The position numbers and the translations under genes were made by a program. The notes beneath the pieces were generated by a model. That model did not search any database. It saw nothing but the letters and a program-made list of their open reading frames with translations, and was not told the DNA's origin. From Symsagittifera roscoffensis (lineage: Eukaryota > Xenacoelomorpha > Acoela > Convolutidae), in the NCBI RefSeq assembly GCF_963678635.1, contig NC_087062.1:72631345-72695344 (forward strand): a stretch of 64,000 nucleotides of DNA, in the 5' to 3' direction. Position 1 is the stretch's first letter. Each line of letters opens with the position of its first letter. Positions 23,305 through 33,521 of the stretch are shown piece after piece.

Positions 23305-23545
23305 CCAACAACGAAGAAGAAGAAATCAGTTTGTCCCAACACTAAGGAAGAAGGGGTATTGGGACATTGTGTGTGTCCCAGCACTGAAGCGATGAAGTCC
23401 TGCGACAGTACGAAGAGGTCTTGGGACGGTACCAAGAAGTCTGGGGACAGTCCCGAAAAGTCTTGGGACAGTACCAGGAAGTCTTGGGACAGAGTGGAAA
23501 AGTCTTGGGACAGCACCAGGAAGTCTTGGGACAGAGCGGAAAACT
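23305..23545. repeat. 21-bp minisatellite, array 3
   Basis: Nearly the same length and unit order as array 2, with the same leader and the same exit fusion. The 875-bp spacing between equivalent points of arrays 2 and 3 shows that [array + partial X block] was duplicated as a unit. Confidence 0.9.
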
Positions 23546-25949
23546 CCGTTTTGGACCGTTTCGTTGCTCTGGCAACAAATTTTGTCACCTTGACGTAATT
23601 TTCCCGCTTTAAACGTTCACTCTGTCGACATCAAATGCAGCTGAGCGCTTCTTGGATTTTCTCAATCAAAGGTACAAAAATTTTCCTTCATGTTCGGTTT
23701 CCTCCCATGGATCCTGCGACGGGCTCGTTCAAACGTATTCTACAATCCCTACAGTCTATTCCAATCTGAGTTTTGTGTTGTTCTGTGGTGTTCTGTTCCA
23801 CGTTCTGTTGGTTTTGTGCTGTTTGTTAATTTTCTACTTTTGTTTGCTTTTTAAGCTTTCCTTAATTTCTGCCATTTTTGCGTTTCTCCCATTGCCATCA
23901 CATTAAGTCACCAATAGTTGTCGCGCGCTAAACTAACTCACACTGTTTTCATTCTTCTCTTGATTCACCTGTGATATCGTCCAGTTGTTGAGAATTACTA
24001 ATTCTTGCAGAATAATTTGCCCTTTTTACAGCTGTTACAAGCCTTTCAAAATATGGGAAAAAATTTAGGTGAGCATATTTTTAACAATCTGCTACATTTT
24101 GTTTTCTTGATTGTATAATCCGATCTATCTAGTTTGCTAAATCATTCGGCATTTGTTGTAAAATGATTTCCGTTGTCTCTTTTCTTCGTTTTAGTGTTCA
24201 TTACTGCTTTTTGTTTTTTTTTTCTGATCAGACTGCTACTACTCTTTGAATTCCTAATTTTCTTCTGGTTAACCTGTAATATCTGTTTGCTATGCTCAAA
24301 GATCTGAAGATCTGAGCTCTTCTCATCACTTTTTCTTGTGAAACAGCTTTAGATTTAGGGTAACCTGCAGTATGATTTTGCTCTACCGCGATGTAAGTAA
24401 GCATCCCCCAACCTTTTCTCTTTAGGGTTTCAAGGTTTCATCAGGTTTTTTTTCACTTGTGAACAACTTTTGCGTTTCTTATGTGCCAGTCGGTCATATT
24501 TGGAAGTTTGACCTTGAGAAATACGAACAACGTAATTTTGGGGTGAAATGTAATTTTTCAAAAAAATTGAATTGAACTTGTCATGCTCAATTTTCTCGCG
24601 ACAACTGAAAATATCAGAAATGCAAGATCAGAACAACCGACCTACAATCGCTGGAAAGTAGTTGAAAAAAGCAGCGGGAAATTGCTATTCGCAATTTCCA
24701 GATAAAAAACACACTCAAGAAAACTAAATTGGGTACTCACATACCAGCACACTCGAGAATTAGGGTAACTAAATTAGGAACAGTGGTTGCTAACCTTGTT
24801 CTCATGTCGTCACTTTTAGTCCCTCTAGGGTAACTAGGGGGACTGAAAAAAACGAGCAAAAAGAAAAAAAGCGAAACAAAAACCAAAAAAAAATAGAAAA
24901 AGGAGCAAAAACCATAAAACAAAAATGACAGTGACTTTGACACCAGATTAGTTGGATCGAACCTTTATATTAATTAAATAGTATACCCATACTGTTTTCA
25001 TACGACCGATCGTTTCGACCATATCAGCAAATTAAAAAAGTGCCCGGGTGTGTCAAGTGTTTTCAGATAGCTTGCAACTTATCTGGACCACTAGGAGACT
25101 TGACTGGAAAAGGTGACCAGACAAGTAGGAAAGTCGTTCACAAAAAGGGAACCCGACAAGTGCTGGACACGACAAGGGGACATCCAGCACCGACGGGACC
25201 GAACAAAGAAGGAACACAGGGGTGTTTTGTTTGATCAATCTACGAACCACTGGGAGACTGGACTGGAACATGTGACAAGCCAAGTGGGAAAATGGTGCTG
25301 GAGAGAGGTGCTGAACGAGCCAAGGAGACAACCAGCACGGAATCAGAGCAACCAGAGGGGGACACACAGAGGTGTTCTGGTTGGTCAACCGGGTATCGTT
25401 AGAATCCATATTTCATTATAGGAGATAAGTGTAAAGTTGGATAAGCGAAACGCCACTGTTTTGAGGATCGTTTTTACTTGAGCAGAGCTTGGAAACAGGT
25501 TCTACTGTTTTCTCTCGAGAGGTTTAGCACCCAGCGCTTAAGGTAATTTTCGGCTTAAGAGGGGGGCAAAATAGGGGTGAGGTTAGAAGGGGGGCTGGTT
25601 AGGTTAGAGGTTGGCAGTTGCAAATTGTAAAAAGGGGGACACGTTATAGTAACTAATCAATTGATATCGTCGATTTAGTTACATTATAATCTTACACGTT
25701 AAGAGGGTTGAGGTGGGCTCATCTTTTTTTTTATAATTTTTTCTCGTTTGCGTTTTACGTTTTCGGTACTAATTTTATCGGTTTTGAACGAACAGGTGAT
25801 CACAACACACCGGCGAACAAGTTGAATTTCAACTTGCATCAAATTATTAAAGGTAGATAAATACAGGGGGGTTAGCGTTGGCCAGTAAGGTTGGGTTTTG
25901 GGGAATTTTTTATACTAGAGCTCAATTGGTGGTACCAGGGAAAGTGATT
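23546..25949 (-). mobile_element. Younger relative of the gypsy element (copy X4)
   Basis: Starts at the fusion with array 3. It carries the hydrophobic block (23652-23906), the block shared with the big element (24490-24705), the inverted piece (24710-24820), the repeat-containing ORF (25040-25421, broken) and a shortened G-run tail. It leads into minisatellite array 4 at TTCAAGAGTC. Confidence 0.7.
25040..25421 (+). pseudogene. Repeat-containing ORF of X elements, two-unit form with a stop
   Basis: Equivalent to 16384-16746 with both 53-codon units, but a TGA replaces the TGG of the Cys/Trp motif (GCFV then stop) at about 25232-25234. The frame continues open after it. The single base change is enough to explain the break. 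Confidence 0.45.
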
Positions 25950-27880
25950 CAAGAGTCCCAACAACGAAGAAGAAGAAATCAGTTTGTCCCAACACTAAGG
26001 AAGAAGGGGTCTTGGGACAGTGTGTGTGTACCAACACTGAAGTGACGAAGTCCTGGGACAGTACGAAGAGGTCTTGGGACGGTACCAAGAAGTCTGGGGA
26101 GAGTGCCGAAGAGTCTTGGGACAGTACCAGGAAGTCTTGGGACAGAGTGGAAAAGTCTTGGAACAGCACCAGGAAGTCTTGGGACAGAGCGGAAAAGTCT
26201 CGGGAAAGTACCAGGAAGTCTTGGGACAGAGCAGAAAAGTCTTGGGGCACTACTGAAAAGTCTTGGGACAGATCGGAAAAGTCTTGGGACAGTACCAGGA
26301 AGTCTTGGGACAGAGTGGAAAAGTCTTGGGACAGCACCAGGAAGTCTTGGGACAGAACGGAATAGTCTAGGGACAGTACCAAGAAGTTTTGGGACAGAGC
26401 AGAAAAGTCTTGGGACACTACCGAAAAGTCTTGGGACAGAGCGGATAAGATTTGGGACAGTACCAGAAAATCTTGGGACAGAGTGGAAAAGTCTTGGGAC
26501 AGCACCAGGAAGTCTTGGGACAGAACGGAATAGTCTCGGGACAGTACCAGGAAGTTTTGGGACAGAGCAGAAATGTCTTGGGACACTACCGAAAAGTCTT
26601 GGGACAGTGCGGAAAATCCTTGCGACAGTACCAGGAAGTCTTGGGACAGAGTGGAAAAGTCTTGGGACAGCACCAAGAAGTCTTGGGACAGTACAGAAAA
26701 GTCATGGGAAAGTGCCGAAAAGTCTTGGGACAGTACAGAAAAGTCTTGAGACAGTACCGAAAAGTCTTGAGACCGTACCAAGAAGAAATCAGTTTGTTCC
26801 AACACTAAGGAAGAAGGGGTCTTGGGACAGTGTGTGTGTCCCAACACTGAAGTGACGAAGTCCTGGGACAGTACGAAGAGGTCTTGGGACGGTACCAAGA
26901 AGTCTGGGGACAGTGCCGAAGAGTCTTGGGACTGTACCAGGAAGTCTTGGGACAGAGTGGAAAAGTCTTGGAACAGCACCAGGAAGTATTGGGACAGAGT
27001 GGAAAAGTCTCGGGAAAGTACCAGGAAGTCTTGGGACAGAGCAGAAAAGTCTTGGGGCACTACTGAAAAGTCTTGGGACAGAGCGGAAAAGTCTTGGGAC
27101 AGTACCAGGAAGTCTTGGGACAGAGTAGAAAAGTCTTGGGACAGCACCAGGAAGTCTTGGGACAGAACGGAATAGTCTAGGGACAGTACCAAGAAGTTTT
27201 GGGACAGAGTAGAAAAGTCTTGGGACACTACCGAAAAGTCTTGGGACAGAGCGGAAAAGTCTTGGGACAGTACCAGAAAATCTTGGGACAGAGTGGAAAA
27301 GTCTTGGGACAGCACCAGGAAGTCTTGGGACAGAACGGAATAGTCTCGGGACAGTACCACGAAGTTTTGGGACAGAGCAGAAATGTCTTGGGACACTACC
27401 GAAAAGTCTTGGGACAGTGCGGAAAATCCTTGCGACAGTACCAGGAAGTCTTGGGACAGAGTGGAAAAGTCTTGAGACAGCACCAAGAAGTCTCGGGACA
27501 GTACAGAAAAGTCATGGGATAGTGCCGAAAAGTCTTGGGACAGTACCGAAAAGTCTTGAGACAGTACCGAAAAGTCTTGAGACCGTACCAAGAAGTCTTG
27601 GGACAGAGCGAAAAGTCTTGGGACAGTACCAAAAAGTCTTGGGACAGTAGCAAGAAGTCTTGACAGTACAGAAAATTTTTGGGACAAAACTGAAAAGTCT
27701 TGGGACACTTCCACAAAGTCTTGACAAAGTACCAAAAGGTCTTGGGACAGTACAGAAAAGTCTTGGGACGGTACCAAGAGGTCTTGGGACGTGCGAAGTG
27801 TCCCGACATCTGAGCGAAAAGGGTCTTGGGACAGTGCGAGGAAGCCCAACACTTGAGTGATAGGCCTTGGGACAGTGTGA
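25950..27880. repeat. 21-bp minisatellite, array 4, with 810-bp higher-order repeat
   Basis: About 90 units with the AAGTCTTGGGACAG core. Two consecutive 810-bp higher-order copies (about 25972-26785 and 26782-27595) share the same order of variant units, the internal leader TTTGT(C/T)CCAACACTAAGG and the end GACCGTACCAAGAAG. The last 290 bp are more irregular. Long frames such as the minus-strand one at 27852-25915 (LSQDFxxLSQDF heptads) follow from a unit length divisible by three and free of stops in all frames. I do not call them genes. Confidence 0.95.
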
Positions 27881-29953
27881 AACGTTCAAAAATTTTTAGT
27901 GAAGAGCACAAAGGATCGGTCAGAACAATCAAATCAAGAAAAATTAGCTTTAATAAGATCAGGAATTGAAAAAATTTTTACTTCAGAAAATTAGGAATAA
28001 TTTTTAGAATTTTTATCCTTAGAAAAGAAATTTGTAAATTTTAATTGTGTAGATAGACAAAATGTTAAATAGGAATCATGAGGTAAAGTATGGAACCGAT
28101 AGCAGAAAGGAGAGTACTAGAGTCAAAAACTCTTCGCAAAGAAAAGCAATGCCGTCGGTCCAAAAAAATGAGAAAGAACTTTTCAGTGAGCATGGTCAAT
28201 ACCAGAAGCGCAAAGGAGAACAAAACGAAAGTAATCACTGAAGAGGAACAAATGGTACCTGCTAATTGATCTTGAGACACCAGACCAGAGCGTTGATGAG
28301 GTGGAGAGGGAAACAACGGAGTCAATACCGATGCCGAAAGTGGAAGAACAAGAAAAGAAGACGGCGGAGTTCTCGCCGATTAGCATTGTAGATGATACAA
28401 CGAGCAACACGCCAGAAACGATAAAGGATGACTCTCATGCAAAAAGAACGTCGTTCACAGAGAGGATTGCAATGATGATCGGAATGAAAACAAGAGATAA
28501 GGATGAAAAAGCACCTACGACCGAGAAAGGCAAGATACTTGGAACGGTTTCTGCAGTAGCAACAGAGGACAATCGAGAGGATGATCATGTCGATCTTGTA
28601 GCAACAGCTAGCCACGAGGCAACAATAGAAAATGGGACAACAGCTAACCAGGAGAAATCACCTTTACTTGAACTGAGTGACTTGATGGCGAAGCTGGAAC
28701 AAATCGATATACAACTGAAGTGCAGTGAAGAGGATCGACAATTGCTAAAGAAAAAGGAAATCAGATATAATAAGCACGAGAGCCTGGATCACTGCTTCAA
28801 TCTGGAGAAGGCATCTGAAGAGAGGCTACAACAAATGTCAGACAAAGTAGAGGCTATAGACAAAGAGAGAGAGAGAAGAACATCAAAAAAGACATGCAAG
28901 AAACGAAGCAACGGTATGACACTGTGAACAGCAAGAAGTTAGGGAGCTGGAGACGAGAATGGACACAATGAGCAGAGACCAGGCTGAGAGTTCATATGCC
29001 ATACAGGCCAAATTGGATGCCATCTTGAGAAACTCTACATCACAAGACAAGACGGTAACAGATCGAACGCAAGGAAACAGAGTCGATTTTGCGGAACCAC
29101 AACGGAACAAGCGGGAGTCAACACCGTTACCGTTACCCCGGGGTGCAGCGATCATAGGACCAGTGGGGGCCAAGGCATTTATGAAAAGTGGAACCTCAAG
29201 TACGCCAAATGGTCCGGGCGATTCCACAACAAGCAACAATGTGGGACCTGATGTCATGACGTGGGCTAGCACCTGGGAGATGATGAATAGGACATTGGAA
29301 GCGTTCGCTACAAGGAACACGGACTCGATTGAAAGAGGAAGTGGTAAATCCAGGAAAACCTTCAAGAAGCCAAAAGAATTTAAGGACGACTCAGACGGAT
29401 GCATCGACACTTGGGTAGAAGTCATGAGACTACATTTGGAACAAGACAACTTGAACGACAAGAGACAAGCCTGCACAGCGATACTCAGCAATTTAGAAGG
29501 CACGGCATTAAAATGTGTAGTTGCAAAGAAGGAAGAGGAACGTGTTACTGCAGACAAAATCTTCGAGATATTGTTGAACCGATTCGAATCAGGAATGAAG
29601 GGTCACCAGGCTATGATGAGATTCGAAAAGAGAAGACAGAGGGACGATGAATCAAGAGCTTGAGAAGAAGGCGTGATCCTGAAGAATCAACAAATAGAAG
29701 GAATTTCAGCATCGCCTCAAAAGTTACCGATGGGGTGAAAAGTGACGACTTGAGAACAATGTTAGCAACATATTATACACTATCGAAAGACAATGCACCG
29801 ACTCCGGAAGAGATGAGGCAAAAATCAAGGGAGTACATGTTGATGAAACCAAAGAAGTACTCGTACCCAAAGAATAGGAACATTTAAGGGGGGAGTCAAC
29901 CACAGGGGTCATCATGGTACAAGCCTAGAGATGATATGGACAAACGCAGGTCA

Positions 29954-30151
29954 TGCGCAAATGGCGGATCAGCGGATCATCATGTAGCGGATTGCACGAC
30001 GTACAAGCAAGGCATGAAGAGTCTGAGATATGCGCCCGATGAGGAAGATATGAGCCAGACGGAAGAACATTAGTTCTATAGCGGCCTGATCATCAAGATA
30101 GGGGCGAGATGCTTCTTCTGCAATCAAGAGGGCCACTTCAGGATGGACTGT
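29954..30151 (+). other. Two CCHC zinc knuckles of Gag (nucleocapsid)
   Basis: Knuckle 2 at 30110-30151 reads CFFCNQEGHFRMDC, a perfect C-x2-C-x4-H-x4-C. Knuckle 1 at 29954-29995 reads CANGGSADHHVADC. It fits the same spacing except that the second Cys is Gly (GGC instead of TGC), so one zinc ligand is lost. A TAG at 30071-30073 separates them in the same frame. Such knuckles bind the element's RNA in Gag proteins. Confidence 0.9.
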
Positions 30152-30825
30152 CCGTCGTTTTGGGAAGCAATGAAGAACCAAAGTCACCCCAAACACAAGC
30201 TGGCGCTGGCGGCGATACAGAACACGAGGAACAGGCAAGCCGAGTTTGACACAAAAAACATGAAGGCACCGAGTGGGGAACTACCGACAAAAACGGTGAA
30301 GGCTGTAGTGCAAGTCAAGAATGCGATAGAAGCCGAAAACAGGAATCCTCTAGAAATAAACTATGAAAAGGCAGCAGAGGAGGCCATCAATAAAGTGAAA
30401 CAAGATCTAGCGACGAAAGAGATCGAGCAACGACTAAAGCAGGAAATCGAAAGGCAGAAGTTGAATGAGACGTTAAGTATGTCCATGCCGATGCCAGAAG
30501 CCGAAGTGGGAGCGACAAGGAGCGGAAATTGCAGCACTCTAAAATGGTGACGGGAAAACCATTCGGCATAACAAAGATCGGAGCCAGAATAATGTCAAAA
30601 ATCACTGTGCGCGGCCACGAAGTAACGAGAAACCTGAGTGAACCCAGTGATCAGACAATAATGCACATCGATGTGTACGCAGATTACTTAAGTGCAATAT
30701 GTCCGAGACTTACCCACACCGAAAGTTTGATGATAAAGAAACTCAGAGAAGTGAGAGGGACCAGAGGGCTGGAACTGGATGAGGAAGAGGCCGAGCCTAC
30801 CATAGGACGAAACTTCAAAACAAAA

Positions 30826-31302
30826 TTTGAAATACCCATTGAGTACTCGGAGAACATCCTGATAGCGGACAGCGACTTCATTTTGTCAAACAGGACTAGC
30901 GCAATCTGTATAACGGCGGACATGAGCTTCAAATCGAGGCTAGAGGCCGACTTCAAGAGAGAATATCAGAACGTGGAGTTTCTATTTAGGCAGAGACTGG
31001 GGCTGGGAGGAATGGCTGCGCTTCCCCCATCAGTTTCACAAGTCCCAGGCGAATACCTGTGCTTTCTGGTAACGAGGATGAATGATAGGAATACGATAGA
31101 TCCTGAGCACGCGATGTTGGCACTAACGAGGCTGAGAGACTTCATGGTTGAAAGAGGGATAGTGGATGTCACGATGCCTGTTTATAACCCAAACAGGGGC
31201 AATTCCAGCCCAAGGTAGTTATATGCCATCCTACACGTGTTCTTCGCAGAAACGGAGATAAGGGTACACCTACACAAGAAAAATTACTTGAGTATCGCTT
31301 GA
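30826..31302 (+). other. Macro domain (OARD1/Poa1-like) at the Gag C-terminus
   Basis: In the frame starting near 30529, residues 100-229 plus 28 codons after a TAG at 31216-31218 follow a macro fold pattern. The segments are NILIADSDFIL, SAICITADMSF with SRLEADFKREY, GEYLCFLVTR, HAMLALTRLRDFMVERGI followed by VDVTMP, and after the TAG LYAILHVFFAETEIRVHLH. These line up with OARD1-type segments: the first strand and GDLF, the SLAHCIS strand, YIYYLITKK, the NLxxALxxLR helix, xSMPRIGCG, and the last helix and strand. The glycine-rich ligand loops (GAGIA, PRIGCGLDG) are not conserved: the second reads PVYNPNRG. Binding activity is therefore uncertain. Confidence 0.7.
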
Positions 31303-31750
31303 GGATCTCGAGCTAGGTACATAGGGGCGCGAAGCAGTTAGATGGATTTTAACCTAATTGGCATGACAAGTAAAAGTTAAAGAGTTGACGGTGCTAAAAC
31401 ATTAAATGAATCTGCTTGCTCTTGAAACTTACAATTGAACTACTTTAGTGAAATAAATGGAAGGATAATTTTGTAACCACAATAATGGGGGGGGTTTAGG
31501 TTAGGAGCAGAACATCTTAGTCTAAAAATGGATTTTATTTTCAGATTGATTTGTAAAATTGAGTTAACGACCTAGCCGCACTCATTTGAAAAGAGAAAGA
31601 AGGTCTTGAACAAGTTCACGATCAGCGACATTCGAAGGGAGACATTTCTCAATTTCTCAAGGAAGTTGGTCGACAAGGAAGTTCTCAAGTTGGTTGACAA
31701 GGTAGTTCTCAAGTTGATTGACAAGGTAAGATCATCTAGAGATTGTGACA
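31303..31750. other. Junction between genes 1 and 2
   Basis: Contains AATAAA at 31452-31457, a G-run with TTTAGGTTAGG near 31490-31505 and TTTTCAG at 31538-31544. This order suggests a poly(A) site for gene 1 followed by a splice or trans-splice acceptor for gene 2. A short plus frame (31606-31809) lies here and includes a 24-bp tandem repeat (about 31665-31727) encoding LVDKEVLK / LVDKVVLK / LIDKVR. Its relation to gene 2 is unclear. Confidence 0.45.
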
Positions 31751-33520
31751 ATGGCAGATCTCTTTTGGAAATCTATGACTGCAGCGCTCAAGAGGCCTAC
31801 GCTCGATGAGCTATACAAACGCTTGAGGGATCTGGACTACACCCAAGTCGATGAGAGGATGGCAGTGAATGCAGGGAGTCAGCGACAGAAACTGTTTCGA
31901 TGGTTCGCTACACGACAGATGGGATATCCAATCAAGAGCAGACCAGATGATTGTCCTGGAATGTGGATGGAGGCGAGAGGGAATTCGATTTGCGAGAAAT
32001 CCTGGCTTGAGCAACAACACAGAATACGGCGCGGGAGAATTCCCACTACCAACCAGACCACCGGCAAGATCTGCGGGTCAGTCCACGAGTAAGCCACCTT
32101 CTATGATACAGTCACAACAGACGGAGGAAGTATATCCGGACCTCAGTAATCTGAAGAGGGAACTGGATAGGGCGCAGAGGGAGAGAGACAAGGCGAATCT
32201 TGACCGGGATGGTGCGAAGTTTGAGCGGGACCAGGCAAACCTGGAGAGAGATCAAGCGGTCCTCGAGAGGGATCAGGCGAGGCGTGATCTTAGTATGATG
32301 AGGGCAGAGTACCAACAAGAGCAGAAATTACGCGAGAATGAGGCGAATTGCGAGCAGTTGAAGTCTGAACTCGAAAAGATCCAGCGGCGACAACGAGAGT
32401 TCGCGAGACAAAAGAAAAAGGGATCCAGGACCACAGAACGAGCCGCTGCAGGGTCAAGACCAGAGTCACGGATGGAGGTGGATGAAGTTCCTAGGTCCAA
32501 TGGGCGATTCAACTTGGACCGAGCGGCTCAGGAGCACATCAATGAGGGACTGGAAGTATGGATACCACCCGAGCCGGTGTCCTCCGTGCATGGTTTGGAG
32601 GTGCCACAAATACACCCACTGATGGACGTAGCACTGCAGGGATATACTCCAAGTTCAACTCCAAGCAGCAGCCAAGTTAGCAGGAGTTCATCACGTCTCA
32701 AGGAGCGACACGATTGGCTGCAACTAGGAACCCGTGACGACTCAACAAGATGAGACCAACCAGTCAGGAGCGTGGTGATCGCAAGCTGTAAAAAGAATAC
32801 AGACGGCAGATGCCACAGACACAACCGGATGGATTCGACCACGGAACAGAGGGCGAGAAGGGATTGTTTCCACGACGCGTCATGGGCCGAGTACTACAAA
32901 CAGCCGAGAATACCGGAGGGTGCGGTCCATCTGATCATAGGGGACAGCCTGATACGAGTGCTGATCGGGAGCCGCAACACCCCAGATGTTGGCATCGCTT
33001 GAGATGTTAGACACGGTGAACATGTTCACGGTGACTCTGATGATGGGAACCAATGACCAGAGGTGAGTCGAGGAAAATAATGAATCTACGCGAGAAGATG
33101 AGCTGCATCCTTGAGGAGCTGAGGATTCAGATGGTTCCTGCTATACTCACGATTTGCACCATCCCTTACAACATGAAGGCCGATCAGCATGCGATGGAAA
33201 TGAACGAGAAGGAGCGCAGCATCAACGAAATAATTAGGCAGATGCAGCAGAGGAGCGTACTCCCCGTTAGGTTGTTGGATATGGCAGACATGATGGAGCG
33301 ATCCTTCCCAGATGACGCGTCTTCGGATGGCATCTATTTTGATAGGCCTAAAGGTGTGGAATGACTAAATGGCGTCTTCCAGAAACACATAAATACACTG
33401 GAAGCGGATCTGCTGGAATTGGGCCAATTCACATTCGGTCCACCCCCTGAGCCCCATTGCTTTGCCACAAGATCCCCTACCAATCGCCTGAAAAAAAAAT
33501 TAAAAAAAGGAAGCCAATAA
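31751..33520 (+). pseudogene. Gene 2: coiled coil plus SGNH/GDSL-type hydrolase, broken
   Basis: Starts at ATG 31751 (MADLFWKSMTAALKRP). A frame change near 31985 leads to a charged coiled coil with repeats such as LERDQAVLERDQARRD (about 32150-32420), then a Ser/Pro-rich part. A TGA at 32751-32753 interrupts the frame. An SGNH hydrolase domain follows: IIGDSLIRVL (GDS at 32940-32948), FTVTLMMGTND (GTND at 33046-33057), LTICTIPYN, LPVRLLDMADMME and SSDGIYFDRPKG (33320-33352). The three key blocks lie in three different frames, and the block V histidine is Tyr. TGA 33362-33364 likely replaced the Trp codon before LNGVFQ. Such enzymes hydrolyse esters; the substrate is unknown. Confidence 0.7.
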
Positions 33521-33521
33521 A
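33516..33521 (+). promoter_or_regulatory. Candidate polyadenylation signal of gene 2
   Basis: AATAAA overlaps the TAA (33518-33520) that closes the gene 2 frame after a KKKLKKGSQ tail. An ATG that could start gene 3 follows 45 bases later, so any transcript end must be very close to the next gene. Confidence 0.35.

Larger units (their letters stand above)
28192..31302 (+). pseudogene. gag: Gene 1: Gag - zinc knuckles - macro domain polyprotein, broken
   Basis: The proposed start is MVNTRSAK at 28192, a typical Gag N-terminus, although a TGA at 28267-28269 and a frame change follow. Order: acidic and coiled-coil N-terminal part (to about 28920); capsid-like region with WVEVMRLHLE, NLEGTALKCVVAKKEEE and ILLNRFESG (about 29400-29600), as in the retrotransposon Gag family; two CCHC knuckles (29954-30151); a Lys/Glu-rich linker; then a macro domain (30826-31302). 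Frames change near 28270, 28920, 29660 and 30545. In-frame stops include TAA 29885, TAG 30071 and TAG 31216. Gag would package element RNA; the macro domain suggests ADP-ribose-related activity. The copy is not functional as it stands. Confidence 0.75.

Noticed and set aside
25915-27852. 645-codon minus-strand frame (LSQDF heptads) and many plus-strand frames over the minisatellite
   Set aside because: All six frames are open because the 21-bp unit has no stop codon and a length divisible by three. There is no start context, domain or preference for one frame.
17905-27880. Minisatellite arrays as a CRISPR array
   Set aside because: Units are contiguous 21-mers with no unique spacers of constant length, and the context is eukaryotic.
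28065-29557. Minus-strand frames opposite gene 1, including a 224-codon frame at 28883-29557
   Set aside because: Antisense shadows of the Gag coding sequence, which has zinc knuckles and capsid motifs on the plus strand.
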